A stretch of 64,000 nt of DNA from Flavobacteriales bacterium (GTDB taxonomy: Bacteria > Bacteroidota > Bacteroidia > Flavobacteriales > UBA7430). The notes beneath the pieces were generated by a model. It was not told the DNA's origin. It saw only the letters and a program-made list of their open reading frames with translations, and did no database searches. Positions 1-9,200 of the stretch are shown here, piece after piece. The position numbers and the translations under genes were made by a program. Location of the stretch: positions 2,562-66,561 of the forward strand of contig NZJX01000017.1 in NCBI GenBank assembly GCA_002692065.1, written 5' to 3'. Numbering within the stretch: the stretch's first letter is position 1; each line of letters opens with the position of its first letter.

Positions 1-674
1 AGTTCTTGACCTTGAGCAGAAGTTAGCATTAGTCCATCGTATAAATCGTCTTCAAAGTAAAGACCTTCAGCAATATGATACTCTAGTATTTCTACAAAAT
101 TGGGCAAATCAAAGATGCCAAACTGACCTATACTTAATACATTAAGTATATCGGCTACGGCGTCATCATTTGGAACAAAAATTGTGTAAGGTCCGTCGGC
201 ATTAAGGTATGATGGAGTGTATAATTGAAATGCATATTGTGATTGCCATATAGAAACACTGTCTACAGTACTTAATTCTGCAAATAAATCTTCAAGGACA
301 AAGGCATCAGAGTTGATAGTTAAACTCATCCCTGCTTCTGCATCAAATCCATAACTGCTATCAAAATTATAGATTCCCGGTGTATCAAATTCTATAATTC
401 CCATACAGACACCTTCAGGTGTTCCTGTGAAATCTTCAAGAAAATATTCCACCGGATTGTTAAAATAATCTCCAGTGATACTGTTGTTAATACCATTTAA
501 ATTGTGAATACCTTCTATGTTTATAAAGGCAACTGATTCTCCTGGTATAATAACTAATTCTGAGGGTACAAATTCAAAATTATTTAGTATAACGATATGG
601 TCAGCTTCACATTGAGAAAAAGATGTTCCTCTAATTAAAAATATTAAGCCCAATAGTAGTGTTGTTTTTTTCAT
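1..674 (-). CDS. Secreted cupredoxin-like/fasciclin (FAS1) protein, C-terminus beyond window edge
   Basis: I translated this by hand from the ATG at 674; it stays open to base 1, giving 224 codons. Residues 1-21 are a signal peptide (MKKTTLLLGLIFLI..., ending near FSQ). Residues about 24-112 look like a plastocyanin/azurin-type fold: FVPSELVIIPGESVAF, then GIHNLNG, then FDTPGIYNFDSS...EAGM. The His and Met of a type-1 copper site have counterparts, but the usual Cys and second His appear as Ser and a non-His residue, so copper binding is doubtful. From about residue 125 a FAS1 domain begins (LEDLFAEL, GPYTIFVPNDDAVADIL, LEYHIAEG). FAS1 domains are generally secreted adhesion modules. The C-terminus, where a T9SS signal might lie, is outside the window. 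A TATATTTG promoter element sits at 702-709. Confidence 0.8.
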   Translation of the reverse strand, partial: MKKTTLLLGLIFLIRGTSFSQCEADHIVILNNFEFVPSELVIIPGESVAFINIEGIHNLNGINNSITGDYFNNPVEYFLEDFTGTPEGVCMGIIEFDTPGIYNFDSSYGFDAEAGMSLTINSDAFVLEDLFAELSTVDSVSIWQSQYAFQLYTPSYLNADGPYTIFVPNDDAVADILNVLSIGQFGIFDLPNFVEILEYHIAEGLYFEDDLYDGLMLTSAQGQE

Positions 675-701
675 TCTATAGTTTACTTTATAAATATTAT
701 G

Positions 702-709
702 CAAATATA
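702..709 (-). promoter_or_regulatory. Bacteroidota -7 element of the fasciclin gene
   Basis: The minus strand reads TATATTTG, an exact match to TAnnTTTG. It ends 27 nt before the ATG at 674, predicting a leader of about 24 nt. I found no TTTG at the usual -33 spacing. Confidence 0.5.
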
Positions 710-805
710 GGTTAGTATAATGAAATGAAAAATGATTTTCAAACACTATGCCATATTACAAATGTTCTAGATTCTGTGGCATTAATTTAACTACTATAAG
801 AAATG

Positions 806-840
806 AAAAAGGTCAAGTTATTTTTTAAAATAACCCGACC
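806..840 (-). terminator. Hairpin with U-tract, orphan terminator
   Basis: Bases 811-840 form an inverted repeat: GGTC..GTTATTTT pairs with AAAATAAC..GACC, with a 2-nt internal mismatch and a tiny loop. On the minus strand it is followed by five T. The sequence just upstream on that strand (841-880) vaguely resembles a tRNA 3' end but does not fold as one. It may terminate a gene that has been lost. Confidence 0.45.
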
Positions 841-861
841 AATAAGGCTCCCCTTGTAGGT
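831..861. repeat. 31-bp direct repeat, left copy
   Basis: Pairs with 2147-2177: 27 of 31 bases agree, with the core ATAAGGCTCCCCTT identical. The two copies bracket the thioredoxin-fold lipoprotein gene. The core resembles the 3' end of the nearby tRNA-Asn (GCTCCCCCT at 2794-2802), so these may be old attachment-site or recombination remnants. This is inference; no integrase is present. Confidence 0.55.
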
Positions 862-970
862 TCTCGTTCGAACCGCTTTTGGAAAGATCTTAAGAAGTTT
901 AGGGAATGAAAAGTTCCTTGATTTAGAAAAGAATTCCGTAATAGAAGTAATATCGTATATTGTAAGAATT

Positions 971-2146
971 ATGAGAAGTTATTTTTTTATTCTGGTTCTA
1001 ATTTGCTTTAATACTTCTTGTATTGATAATTTGAGTGTTGACGACATTCTTAGAAAGTCCCAAAATAAATTTGACAATTTGGAGTGCTTAAAGGTTGAAT
1101 CATCAATGAAATTCAAGTGGTTAACCCACAAAGACACCTCTATGTATGTAAAGAAAATTAGTTGGATGAAAAACAAAACAGATACTTTGCGAGGCGTAGA
1201 TGTGATTTCAGTTGACTCATATATTAACGATAAGCCTTCTTACAATATAAAGTTTTATAGAACAACTTCAGATAGTGTTATTAATTATTTCATAAACCTA
1301 AAAGATAGCTCAGTTGCAACTGTAGATTACATAAACTGGCAAGATAAGAGCCTCGGTTTGTTTGATTTTGAGCTTAATTCTTATCTAGATAATGATACAA
1401 TCGTCAAAATTAGATTAAATGACACTTTAATAAATAATCAAGAGTGTTTTCAAGTCCAAATGATATATTTGGATACAGAAGAAGAAAAAAACAATTGGAG
1501 TAAACTATATATTAATAAAGAAAACCTATTATTAGTTAGCTCAGAAAGTCACGTATTTTTGACTGAATACAATGATTTTCAATACATAAATTTGAATGTG
1601 AATATATTGTCAAATAATCTAGATAAAATTGAATCAGAATTTGACAACTTTACTCTCCCAGAGGGATTTAATTATGAGCAAAATGAAGAAGAGTGGGTGG
1701 CGCCAGAATCTATTGAAATAGGGACTTATTTACCAGACATCAAAGGACTTTTATTAGATGAAGACACTGTTAACTTGAGAAATTATTTTGGGAAAGTATT
1801 GATTTTAGACTTTTGGTATATTGGATGTTATTGGTGCATAAAGGCGATGCCATATTTAGAAAAAATAAAGGAACATTATGGTGATCAAATTCAAATTATA
1901 GGTGTCAATCCCTATGATGGCGATAATTTAGATTACTTAAAAGAATTTATAGAATTTAAACAAATTACTTATCCAACAATTTGTGTTGATTCTAGCGTTC
2001 CTAGAGACTCATTTAACATTTATGGTTATCCACACTTATTATTTGTTAATAGTATGGGATACATTGCTGATGCTGAATCTGGTTTTAGAGACTCGTTAGA
2101 TTTTTATCTAATGCCCACAATAGATAGTTTGTTAAACATTGAATAA
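971..2146 (+). CDS. Thioredoxin-fold (TlpA/ResA-like) lipoprotein
   Basis: A 391-residue protein. The N-terminus is a lipoprotein signal with lipobox FNTS-C (Cys near residue 17), so it is probably anchored in a membrane facing the periplasm. Residues about 20-235 are an unrecognised, mostly beta region similar in style to the N-terminal halves of Bacteroidota TlpA-like proteins. Residues about 245-391 form the thioredoxin domain: KVLILDFWYIGCYWC with the redox pair Cys286-Tyr-Trp-Cys289, and GYPHLLFV with the cis-proline. The family reduces or forms disulfides in exported proteins; the partner is unknown. The gene stands alone between two 31-bp direct repeats and its stop codon abuts the right copy. 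Together with the restriction-gene debris beside it, this suggests an accessory acquisition. Confidence 0.85.
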   Translation: MRSYFFILVLICFNTSCIDNLSVDDILRKSQNKFDNLECLKVESSMKFKWLTHKDTSMYVKKISWMKNKTDTLRGVDVISVDSYINDKPSYNIKFYRTTSDSVINYFINLKDSSVATVDYINWQDKSLGLFDFELNSYLDNDTIVKIRLNDTLINNQECFQVQMIYLDTEEEKNNWSKLYINKENLLLVSSESHVFLTEYNDFQYINLNVNILSNNLDKIESEFDNFTLPEGFNYEQNEEEWVAPESIEIGTYLPDIKGLLLDEDTVNLRNYFGKVLILDFWYIGCYWCIKAMPYLEKIKEHYGDQIQIIGVNPYDGDNLDYLKEFIEFKQITYPTICVDSSVPRDSFNIYGYPHLLFVNSMGYIADAESGFRDSLDFYLMPTIDSLLNIE

Positions 2147-2177
2147 TAACCTGACCTATAAGGCTCCCCTTATTGGT
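2147..2177. repeat. 31-bp direct repeat, right copy
   Basis: Partner of 831-861 with four mismatches. It starts on the base after the TAA of the lipoprotein gene. Unlike the left copy, it lacks the opposing arm of the hairpin. Confidence 0.55.
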
Positions 2178-2179
2178 AT

Positions 2180-2464
2180 CTAATCTAAGATTCTGTATTT
2201 TCCCGTCATGTTTCTAATATTATCAACATGCCGCCTATGATAATCTATATTTGCACCATTCTTTACAGCTTGTTTTAATATGTCAACTACTGTTTTTTTA
2301 CTTTTATAAGGAGTCGGAGGGTTATAGTCTTTTATTGTATTTAAGGCTTCTAAAATTCTATTGGGCTTAACAATAAATGTACCCTCTGGCACATAATTAA
2401 TATCTTTTAATTCGCAATCGCCGTAAAATACTATTATTGAAAAGAATGGAATTTTCAATTTCAA
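2180..2464 (-). pseudogene. C-terminal remnant of a NERD (nuclease-related) domain protein
   Basis: A 94-codon open frame whose sequence (FSIIVFYGDCELKDI, GTFIVKPNRILEAL, then VVDILKQAVKNGANI and HVDNIRNM) matches, from memory, the C-terminal part of NERD-domain proteins of Bacteroidota. The core N-terminal nuclease-like half is missing. Its apparent start overlaps, in another frame, the end of an hsdM fragment, so the two look joined by a deletion. The open frame's own ATG is probably fortuitous. The NERD assignment is from motif recollection, not a search. Confidence 0.5.
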
Positions 2465-2624
2465 CTTTAGCTAATTTAAAACGACTGTGAGCGTGTCTTA
2501 AAAATATAATACCTAATACAGGAAAGCTGTATTCAGTAGCAGTTAGTTTACTATTCGCTCTTAGCTCATCTGCTGCTTCCCACAATTTTGTTTCTAAATT
2601 TATACCATTAGTTTCCATAGTCAA
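2397..2624 (-). pseudogene. hsdM: N-terminal fragment of type I restriction-modification methylase (HsdM)
   Basis: The first ~57 residues (LETKLWEAADELRAN, EYSFPVLGIIFLRHAHSRF, LAKVEIE) match the N-terminal helical domain of HsdM, the methylating subunit of type I restriction systems; the full protein is usually 480-800 residues. After about base 2454 the homology stops and the frame runs 18 unrelated codons to a stop at 2397. The SAM-binding and NPPY catalytic motifs are absent, so it cannot methylate. The fragment is fused out of frame to a NERD remnant, and no hsdS or hsdR is nearby. The gene is dead. Confidence 0.75.
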
Positions 2625-2751
2625 CTAATTTAATAAAATTAAAATAATTCAAAATATAGTTATAAAAATTTACTGCCAATTTATTGCCACTAAATTAGAT
2701 CAAATTGAACTATTTCGAATAATTTAATATATTTGAAAAATCTTTATACCA

Positions 2752-2783
2752 TAAAAAAAGCACCTACATCTAAGCAAGTGCTT
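2752..2783 (-). terminator. Terminator of tRNA-Asn
   Basis: On the minus strand AAGCAC (2783-2778) pairs with GTGCTT (2763-2758), with a 14-nt partly paired loop, followed by a run of T. It lies 11 nt past the tRNA 3' end. Confidence 0.7.
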
Positions 2784-2794
2784 TGTTTTTCAAG

Positions 2795-2868
2795 CTCCCC
2801 CTCTTGGGCTCGAACCAAGGACCCTCTGATTAACAGTCAGATGCTCTAACCAGCTGAGCTAAGGAGGA
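2795..2868 (-). tRNA. tRNA-Asn (anticodon GTT)
   Basis: 74 nt on the minus strand, beginning TCCTCCTTAGCTCAG. The acceptor stem TCCTCCT pairs with AGGGGGA (one G-U). The D-arm carries GCTCAGCTGGTTAGAGC. The anticodon loop CTGTTAA gives GTT. The T-arm is CTTGG-TTCGAGC-CCAAG. CCA is not encoded. It is preceded by a consensus promoter and followed by a hairpin terminator, so it is transcribed alone. Confidence 0.95.
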
Positions 2869-2878
2869 ATGAGGTTGG

Positions 2879-2912
2879 CAAATATAAAAAAAAAAATAAA
2901 CTTTTTACCAAA
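2879..2912 (-). promoter_or_regulatory. Promoter of tRNA-Asn
   Basis: TATATTTG at 2886-2879 is an exact TAnnTTTG match, with TTTG at 2912-2909 (22 nt spacer). It ends 10 nt before the mature tRNA 5' end. Confidence 0.65.
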
Positions 2913-2939
2913 AAAAAATTTGAATACAATATAATGTAT
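2910..2939 (-). terminator. Weak terminator candidate after the giant gene
   Basis: The palindrome at 2924-2939 (ATACA/TGTAT arms) is followed on the minus strand by a run of T at 2918-2910, starting 8 nt past the giant gene stop. The stem is only 5 bp and all A/T-rich, so termination may be leaky into tRNA-Asn. Confidence 0.35.
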
Positions 2940-2947
2940 CTGGAAGT

Positions 2948-3200
2948 TTATTTTTTCTGAATTTTTCTGATAATTGTTGTACTATCAATTTCAATTTCTA
3001 ATATGTATATTCCAGAATTAAATTTAGATAAATCAACTTTTTCATTAACATTTTTCTGATCAAAAATAATTTCTTTCATTTTTCGTCCTGAAGAATCAAA
3101 AATTTTAAGTACTGAATTCTCTTTATTTCTGAGAATGAAATTTATATTAACTATTCCTGAAGTTGGATTAGGGTATATATTAATATTTTCATAAAATAAA
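2948..3200 (-). other. T9SS type A C-terminal sorting domain of the giant protein
   Basis: The last ~80 residues have the por-secretion tail pattern: IYPNPTSG start, VLKIFDSSGRKM middle, VDLSKFNSGIYILEI and a basic tail KIQKK. The domain is removed or replaced by an anchor when the protein passes the outer membrane. Confidence 0.9.
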
Positions 3201-6200
3201 TCCTCTAACCCAATATTTATTGAATTAATAAGAGTATCTGAAAATAATGAACAACCAAATTGATCAGTAATATTTACTCCATAAACTCCATTGTCAACAA
3301 CATTAATTATCTCAGATTGAATATTTGACTGCTCAAATCCAGCAAAATACCAAACATAATTATAATTACTTGAATTTGTATTAAAAGATAATTCTTGATT
3401 ATTATCATCATAATTCCAAGTTATTGATAAATTGTCATCTAATTCAGAGGATATTCCAAAGTTTATAGATTCTGATAAATTGGTTGCATCTGAAATAATG
3501 ATTTGATAAGAATCAGACTGTGGTATTGAAGTAACAGTAAAAATATAAGAATTATTGGTAGTATCTATTTGGTAATTTAATCCAAATGATGTTATATCAA
3601 TAGGTTCTAATCCTCCACTAACATTAATTTCTATAGATCCAAAACCAGCAAAACAAGGTGCATTAAAAACTTCATAAGAAATATCTAAAGGATAATAACA
3701 ACTACCATTTTCTTCAGTTGCAAGAATATTATAATTTACAGCTTCATTATCTGTGCAACCATAAACTTCAGCTTCATTACAAATATCATCTCCATCAATA
3801 TCATTTAGACATTCTCCATTACAATCAACATAAGAAACTGCTGGATAAAAACATGTTCCAGAAACATTAGCAAGCGGATTATAATTACATGCCAATTCTT
3901 CCATACAACCAGTAATTAAACATGAACCATCATCAACATTTGCTAACTCAAAATAATTGTCAGCTTCTGGGTTTGAACAACCAATATATTCGCATGAATT
4001 TAATTCTTGTGTATTAACATCAATCATAGGATCTCCAGTAATTATTCCAGTAAGATTTTCTATTGTTTCGTTATAATTATCAGCAATTGGATCAATACAT
4101 CCAAATATTACTGGTATGCAACCAGAATTTTCTGTAGCTAAGGAATCATAATTAAACATATTTTCATAAATACATCCATATCTATAACATGATTCATCAT
4201 CAATTGTTGCCAAAGTATCATAATTATCTGCCCAAGAATAAATACAACCCAATTTAAAACATGAATTATCTTCATCAGTAGCAAACTCATTGAAATTATC
4301 AGCCCAAACTGATGTACAACCAGGAATTTCTGCACCATCGCAAATATTATCATTATCATTATCTCCGTCAATTACGAAACCAGATCCATCATTAGATCCA
4401 ATCTCAGAACAATAGTTACAACCTAATGCGTAATTACATAAACTACTATCTGAATCTAAATTAGGTTGAGAATTATAATTACAAGCAATTGGATCGGTAC
4501 ATCCAGGATCTGACTCATCAGAATCACAAACACCATCGCCATCTTCATCATATGTTATTGACTGACCATTAAGGCAAGTTGAACATTGTCCAAAAGGAAT
4601 CTCACATGAAGCACTATCAGTTGCAAATTGGTTATAATTACAACCTAAAGGATTAAGACAACCTGGAATTTCAAGTGGTTCGATATTAGAACCTAAGTTG
4701 CAGTATCCATCATCATCTTGATCATTATCAATTATAATTCCTGTTCCATTAGTTTCTCCAGAACAAGATTCACATCCAGTTGGGAATAAACAAAGTGAAG
4801 AATCAGAATCAATTGTAATATCTGAATTAAAATTACAAGCAAGGGAATTTTTACAACCAAGTATTTCATTTAGATCACAAACTCCATCGTCATCAAAATC
4901 TCCATCTAAAACTATTCCAGTTCCATTAGTTTCTCCAGAACAAGATTCACATCCAGTTGGGAAGATACAAAGTGAAGGATCAGAATCAACAGTAATATCT
5001 GAATTAAAATTACATGCAAGGGAATCTCTACAACTTGGAGCCAATTCATCTAAATTACAAACCCCATCATCATCAAGATCATTATCAATTATAATTCCTG
5101 TTCCATCAATTTCTCCAGAACAAGATTCACATCCAATTGGGAAGATACAAAGTGAAGAATCAGAGTCAATTGTAATATCTGAATTAAAATTACATGCAAG
5201 GGAATCTTTACAACCAAGTATTTCATTTAGATCACAAACTCCATCGTCATCAAAGTCTCCATCTAAAACTATTCCAGTTCCATTAGTTTCTCCAGAACAA
5301 TATGCACAATTATCTAATTCTATAGAGTAATTACATAGAGAACTATCACTATCTGTAGTTATATTTGAATCAAAATTACAAGCAATAGGGTCTGTACAAC
5401 CAGATATTTCATCAATATTACAAACTCCATCTTGATCAATATCACCATCAATAACAAAACCTAATCCATTATCTTCTCCTGAGCAATAATCACAACCTGT
5501 TGCATATGCACATGATCCATCATCAAGAGATGAATTTATTAAGTAATTACATGCTAGATTATCAGTACAACCAGAAATTAATGGAGTTTCACAAGTTCCA
5601 TTATCAATATTTGGTTGAGTTCCTAGATGCGTAAATGGATCAAGTAATTGATAATAGGAAACCATATCCAAATAATTCCAGTATTCAAGATATGATTCAT
5701 CAGTACATCCATAAACTGAATTCGAAAGCGGATCGCATCCAACGTCAGATGTTGAATTTATAGTAGCGATAGGATCATAATTTATAACTAATGGATCCAT
5801 ACATCCTTCAACAATACATTGAGAATTATCTTCAAAATTACATGATTCACAGAAATTATTCGCATATTGAACTTTACAACCTATACATGAGTTGTCATCA
5901 GAATTTGCTTGAGAATTAAAATTGCTAGCATTTGAATCCATACAACCAAAAATAACATCAACACAACTGTTATCATTAACGTTCGCAGATGAATTATAAT
6001 TTGAAGCAGAAGTATTTGTACATCCAAATTGGATTAGATTTTGACAAGTGCCATTATCTTCATTTGCAATTTCATCCAATAAAATAATTGAGAAATTAAC
6101 AGGATCATAATTCCAATATTCAATATATAATGAGTCTGTACATCCTAATATTACCAAATTTAAACAAGAGCCATCATCAGTATTTGCAAGACTGTCATAT

Positions 6201-9200
6201 TCTAAATATTGTGGATTAAAACATCCTAAAATTAAATCTTCACAACTTCCATTGTCAAATGTTGCAATCGGATTGTAATTAAATGAATTTGAATCTGTAC
6301 AACCAAATATATGTTCTATACAAGAATCATCATTTACATTTGCAGTTGAATCATAGTTTTGTGAAAATATATCTGTACAACCCTCTTGAATTGGGGTCTC
6401 ACAAGATCCATCATTGGTATTAGCAATTAGAACAGGTAATGAAATTGAAAAATTGAGAGAATCATAATCCCAATATTCAATGTAACTTTGGAAAGTACAG
6501 CCTAAAATTACCTCATATAAGCAAGAATTGTCATCAAAATTAGCTTGAGGATCAAAGTTAGATGCTAATATATCTGTACATCCTGATACTATTAGAGTTG
6601 CACACGATGTAGGATCAGTATCTAAAGTTGCTTCTTCATTGTATTCTAAATATAAAGAATTCATACATCCATATTCTGCATCTACAATGCATGTACCATT
6701 ATCAATATTAGCATTTGGATCATAATTAACGGCAGAAATATTTGTGCAACCTGGAAAAACTGGTGTCAAACAAGAAGTTGGATCGCTATCAGATGAAGCA
6801 TTAGAATTATATTCTAAAAATAAACTATCCAAACATCCAATATATTCACAAGATGAGGAATCTTGAGTTAAAAGACCTTGATCATATAGAATTTGAACAG
6901 TAGGAAAAATTATCGGATCAACTGTTTCATCATAATTACTAGCAGTTGAATCAAGACAAACTAAATTCTGAATTTCACTTCTAAATTCAATATCTGTATT
7001 GTAAGTACATGGATCAAGATTAACTCCTAAGCTATCAGTGTCAATTTCACCATTTAAATCTATATCTAAACCATGAATATTTGCTAGAGGTTCGAAGTTA
7101 GTAACAAATGAAAAATTCCAGGTGCATCCGAACACATCATATGTACAATTGCCTGTAATATTTGCATTTTCATTATAATTATTTGCCATTGGGTCAGTAC
7201 ATCCAATTATATTATACTGACATGTACCATCAAATGAATTTGCATTTGAATCAAAGTTAACAGCATTTGGATTTGTACAACCTAAAATTTCAGGAATACA
7301 ACTTCCATCGTCATTTGTTGCATAAAAATAATAATTCAATGCTAGAGAATCAGTACATCCATATACAACTGCAAGACATGAACCATCATTAACATTTGCT
7401 AATGGATTATAATTAAATGCAAACGGATTCAAGCATCCATCCACTGCTGGAATACAGGAACCATCGTTTTCTTCAGCATTTTCATTATAATTCAATGCAG
7501 TCTGATCAGTGCAACCATATATAGGATAAATACAGTTTGACTGAGTATTTGCGAGAGGTTCATAGTTATTAGCTAATGGATCAATACATCCAAGGATTAC
7601 TTCAATACAATTAGAATTAATATTCGCATTTTCATTGAAGTTAAATGCAGTTGAATCCATACATCCAAATATTTCAGCTACACAAGGGTTTGAAATATCA
7701 GATATACTAATTTGATTTACATTTGAAGATGGATTGTAATTAAAGGCAGAAGTATTCATACATCCGAATATGATTTCAGTAAGACATGATCCATCATTAA
7801 CATTTGCTATTTCAAGAGAATCAATTGAAATTGTGTTATCATTATTATCGTAATTCCAATACTCTAAAAATAAATTATTAGTACAACCATAAACTTTAGG
7901 AATACAACTACCATCATCAAATGTAGCATTGATATCAAAATTAAAAGATTCAAAAGATGTACATCCAAGGAAGATACAAGGATCTATAATTGTATTTGGA
8001 TTATCAATAAAAATTGAATCATAATTATCAGCTAAAGGATTTGTACAACCATAGTATATACAAGATCCATCATCAAAATTCGCATTACCATTATAATTGT
8101 CAGCATTTTGATCCATACAACCTTCAGTCAAGTTTACACAATAAAAAACATTATTAGTGTTAATATCAACAAATACGTCTCCAGTTTCATCATTTGGCAT
8201 CAAATCATAATCATAATCATTATAATTATAGAAACTATTATCTAGACATCCTTCAATAATAGGGTAACAACTTTCATCATCAGTATTTGCATTTTGATTA
8301 AAATTGAATGCAAATATATCCGTACAACCGTATTCTAGAGGTTCACAACCAAAATTAATATTTGCGTTTAAATTATGATTAAAAGCAGGGATCCCATCTG
8401 CTAGCGTTATATCTTCTCCCGGACCAGTTCCTAAATCATATTGATAATCGTCATCAAAACCGTCAGGACCGTAAAATCCTGTTACATTGTTAAATGAATC
8501 AACAAAAGATTCACCATTATCAACACAACCATAAATTTTTGGTATACAAGATTGGTCATCAACATTTGCTAAAATATTATAGTTTATAGCTACAATATCT
8601 GTACAACCCTTGATAATTGGGGTTAAACATGATACTGAACTAGTAACATTTGCTAAACTATTATATTCAATATATGTTGAATCACCACATCCTTGAATTA
8701 TTGGTTCACAAGGATTTGTATCATCATAAAAACCAATTTGGTTTACATTTGCAGTTGGATCAAAATTGAACATTGTTTGATCAGTACAACCAAAAATAAT
8801 TGGATTTATACAATAACTTGAATCAACTATGTTAGCTATATAACTTGGTAGTGAAATTTGCATTAATAAGGAATCATAAGCCCAATATTCAATAAATGTA
8901 GAATCACTGCATCCTGAATATTCGCATTCAACAGAAACCCAATCAGGAAGTCCTTCTTCAATATAATTTGAATTAGGATCATAATTAGAAGCTAGAGAAT
9001 CTTTACAACCAAATACGGCAACATCCTGACAGAGTGAATTATTTTGAACATTTGTACTCGGATTATATTCTGAGTAGTACCATATTGTACATCCTTCAAT
9101 TAAGTCAGTTTCGCAGTATACAGAATCATTAAAATTATAAATTTCATTTAAACCATTTAACTCAAATAAACCTGATAATTCGTTAAAACTATAATTATAT

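Noticed and set aside
841..900. A functional tRNA gene at 841-900
   Set aside because: No complementary acceptor strand, anticodon arm or paired T-stem can be drawn.
831..2177. Insertion sequence bounded by the 31-bp repeats
   Set aside because: No transposase, no terminal inverted repeats; the enclosed gene encodes a thioredoxin-fold lipoprotein.
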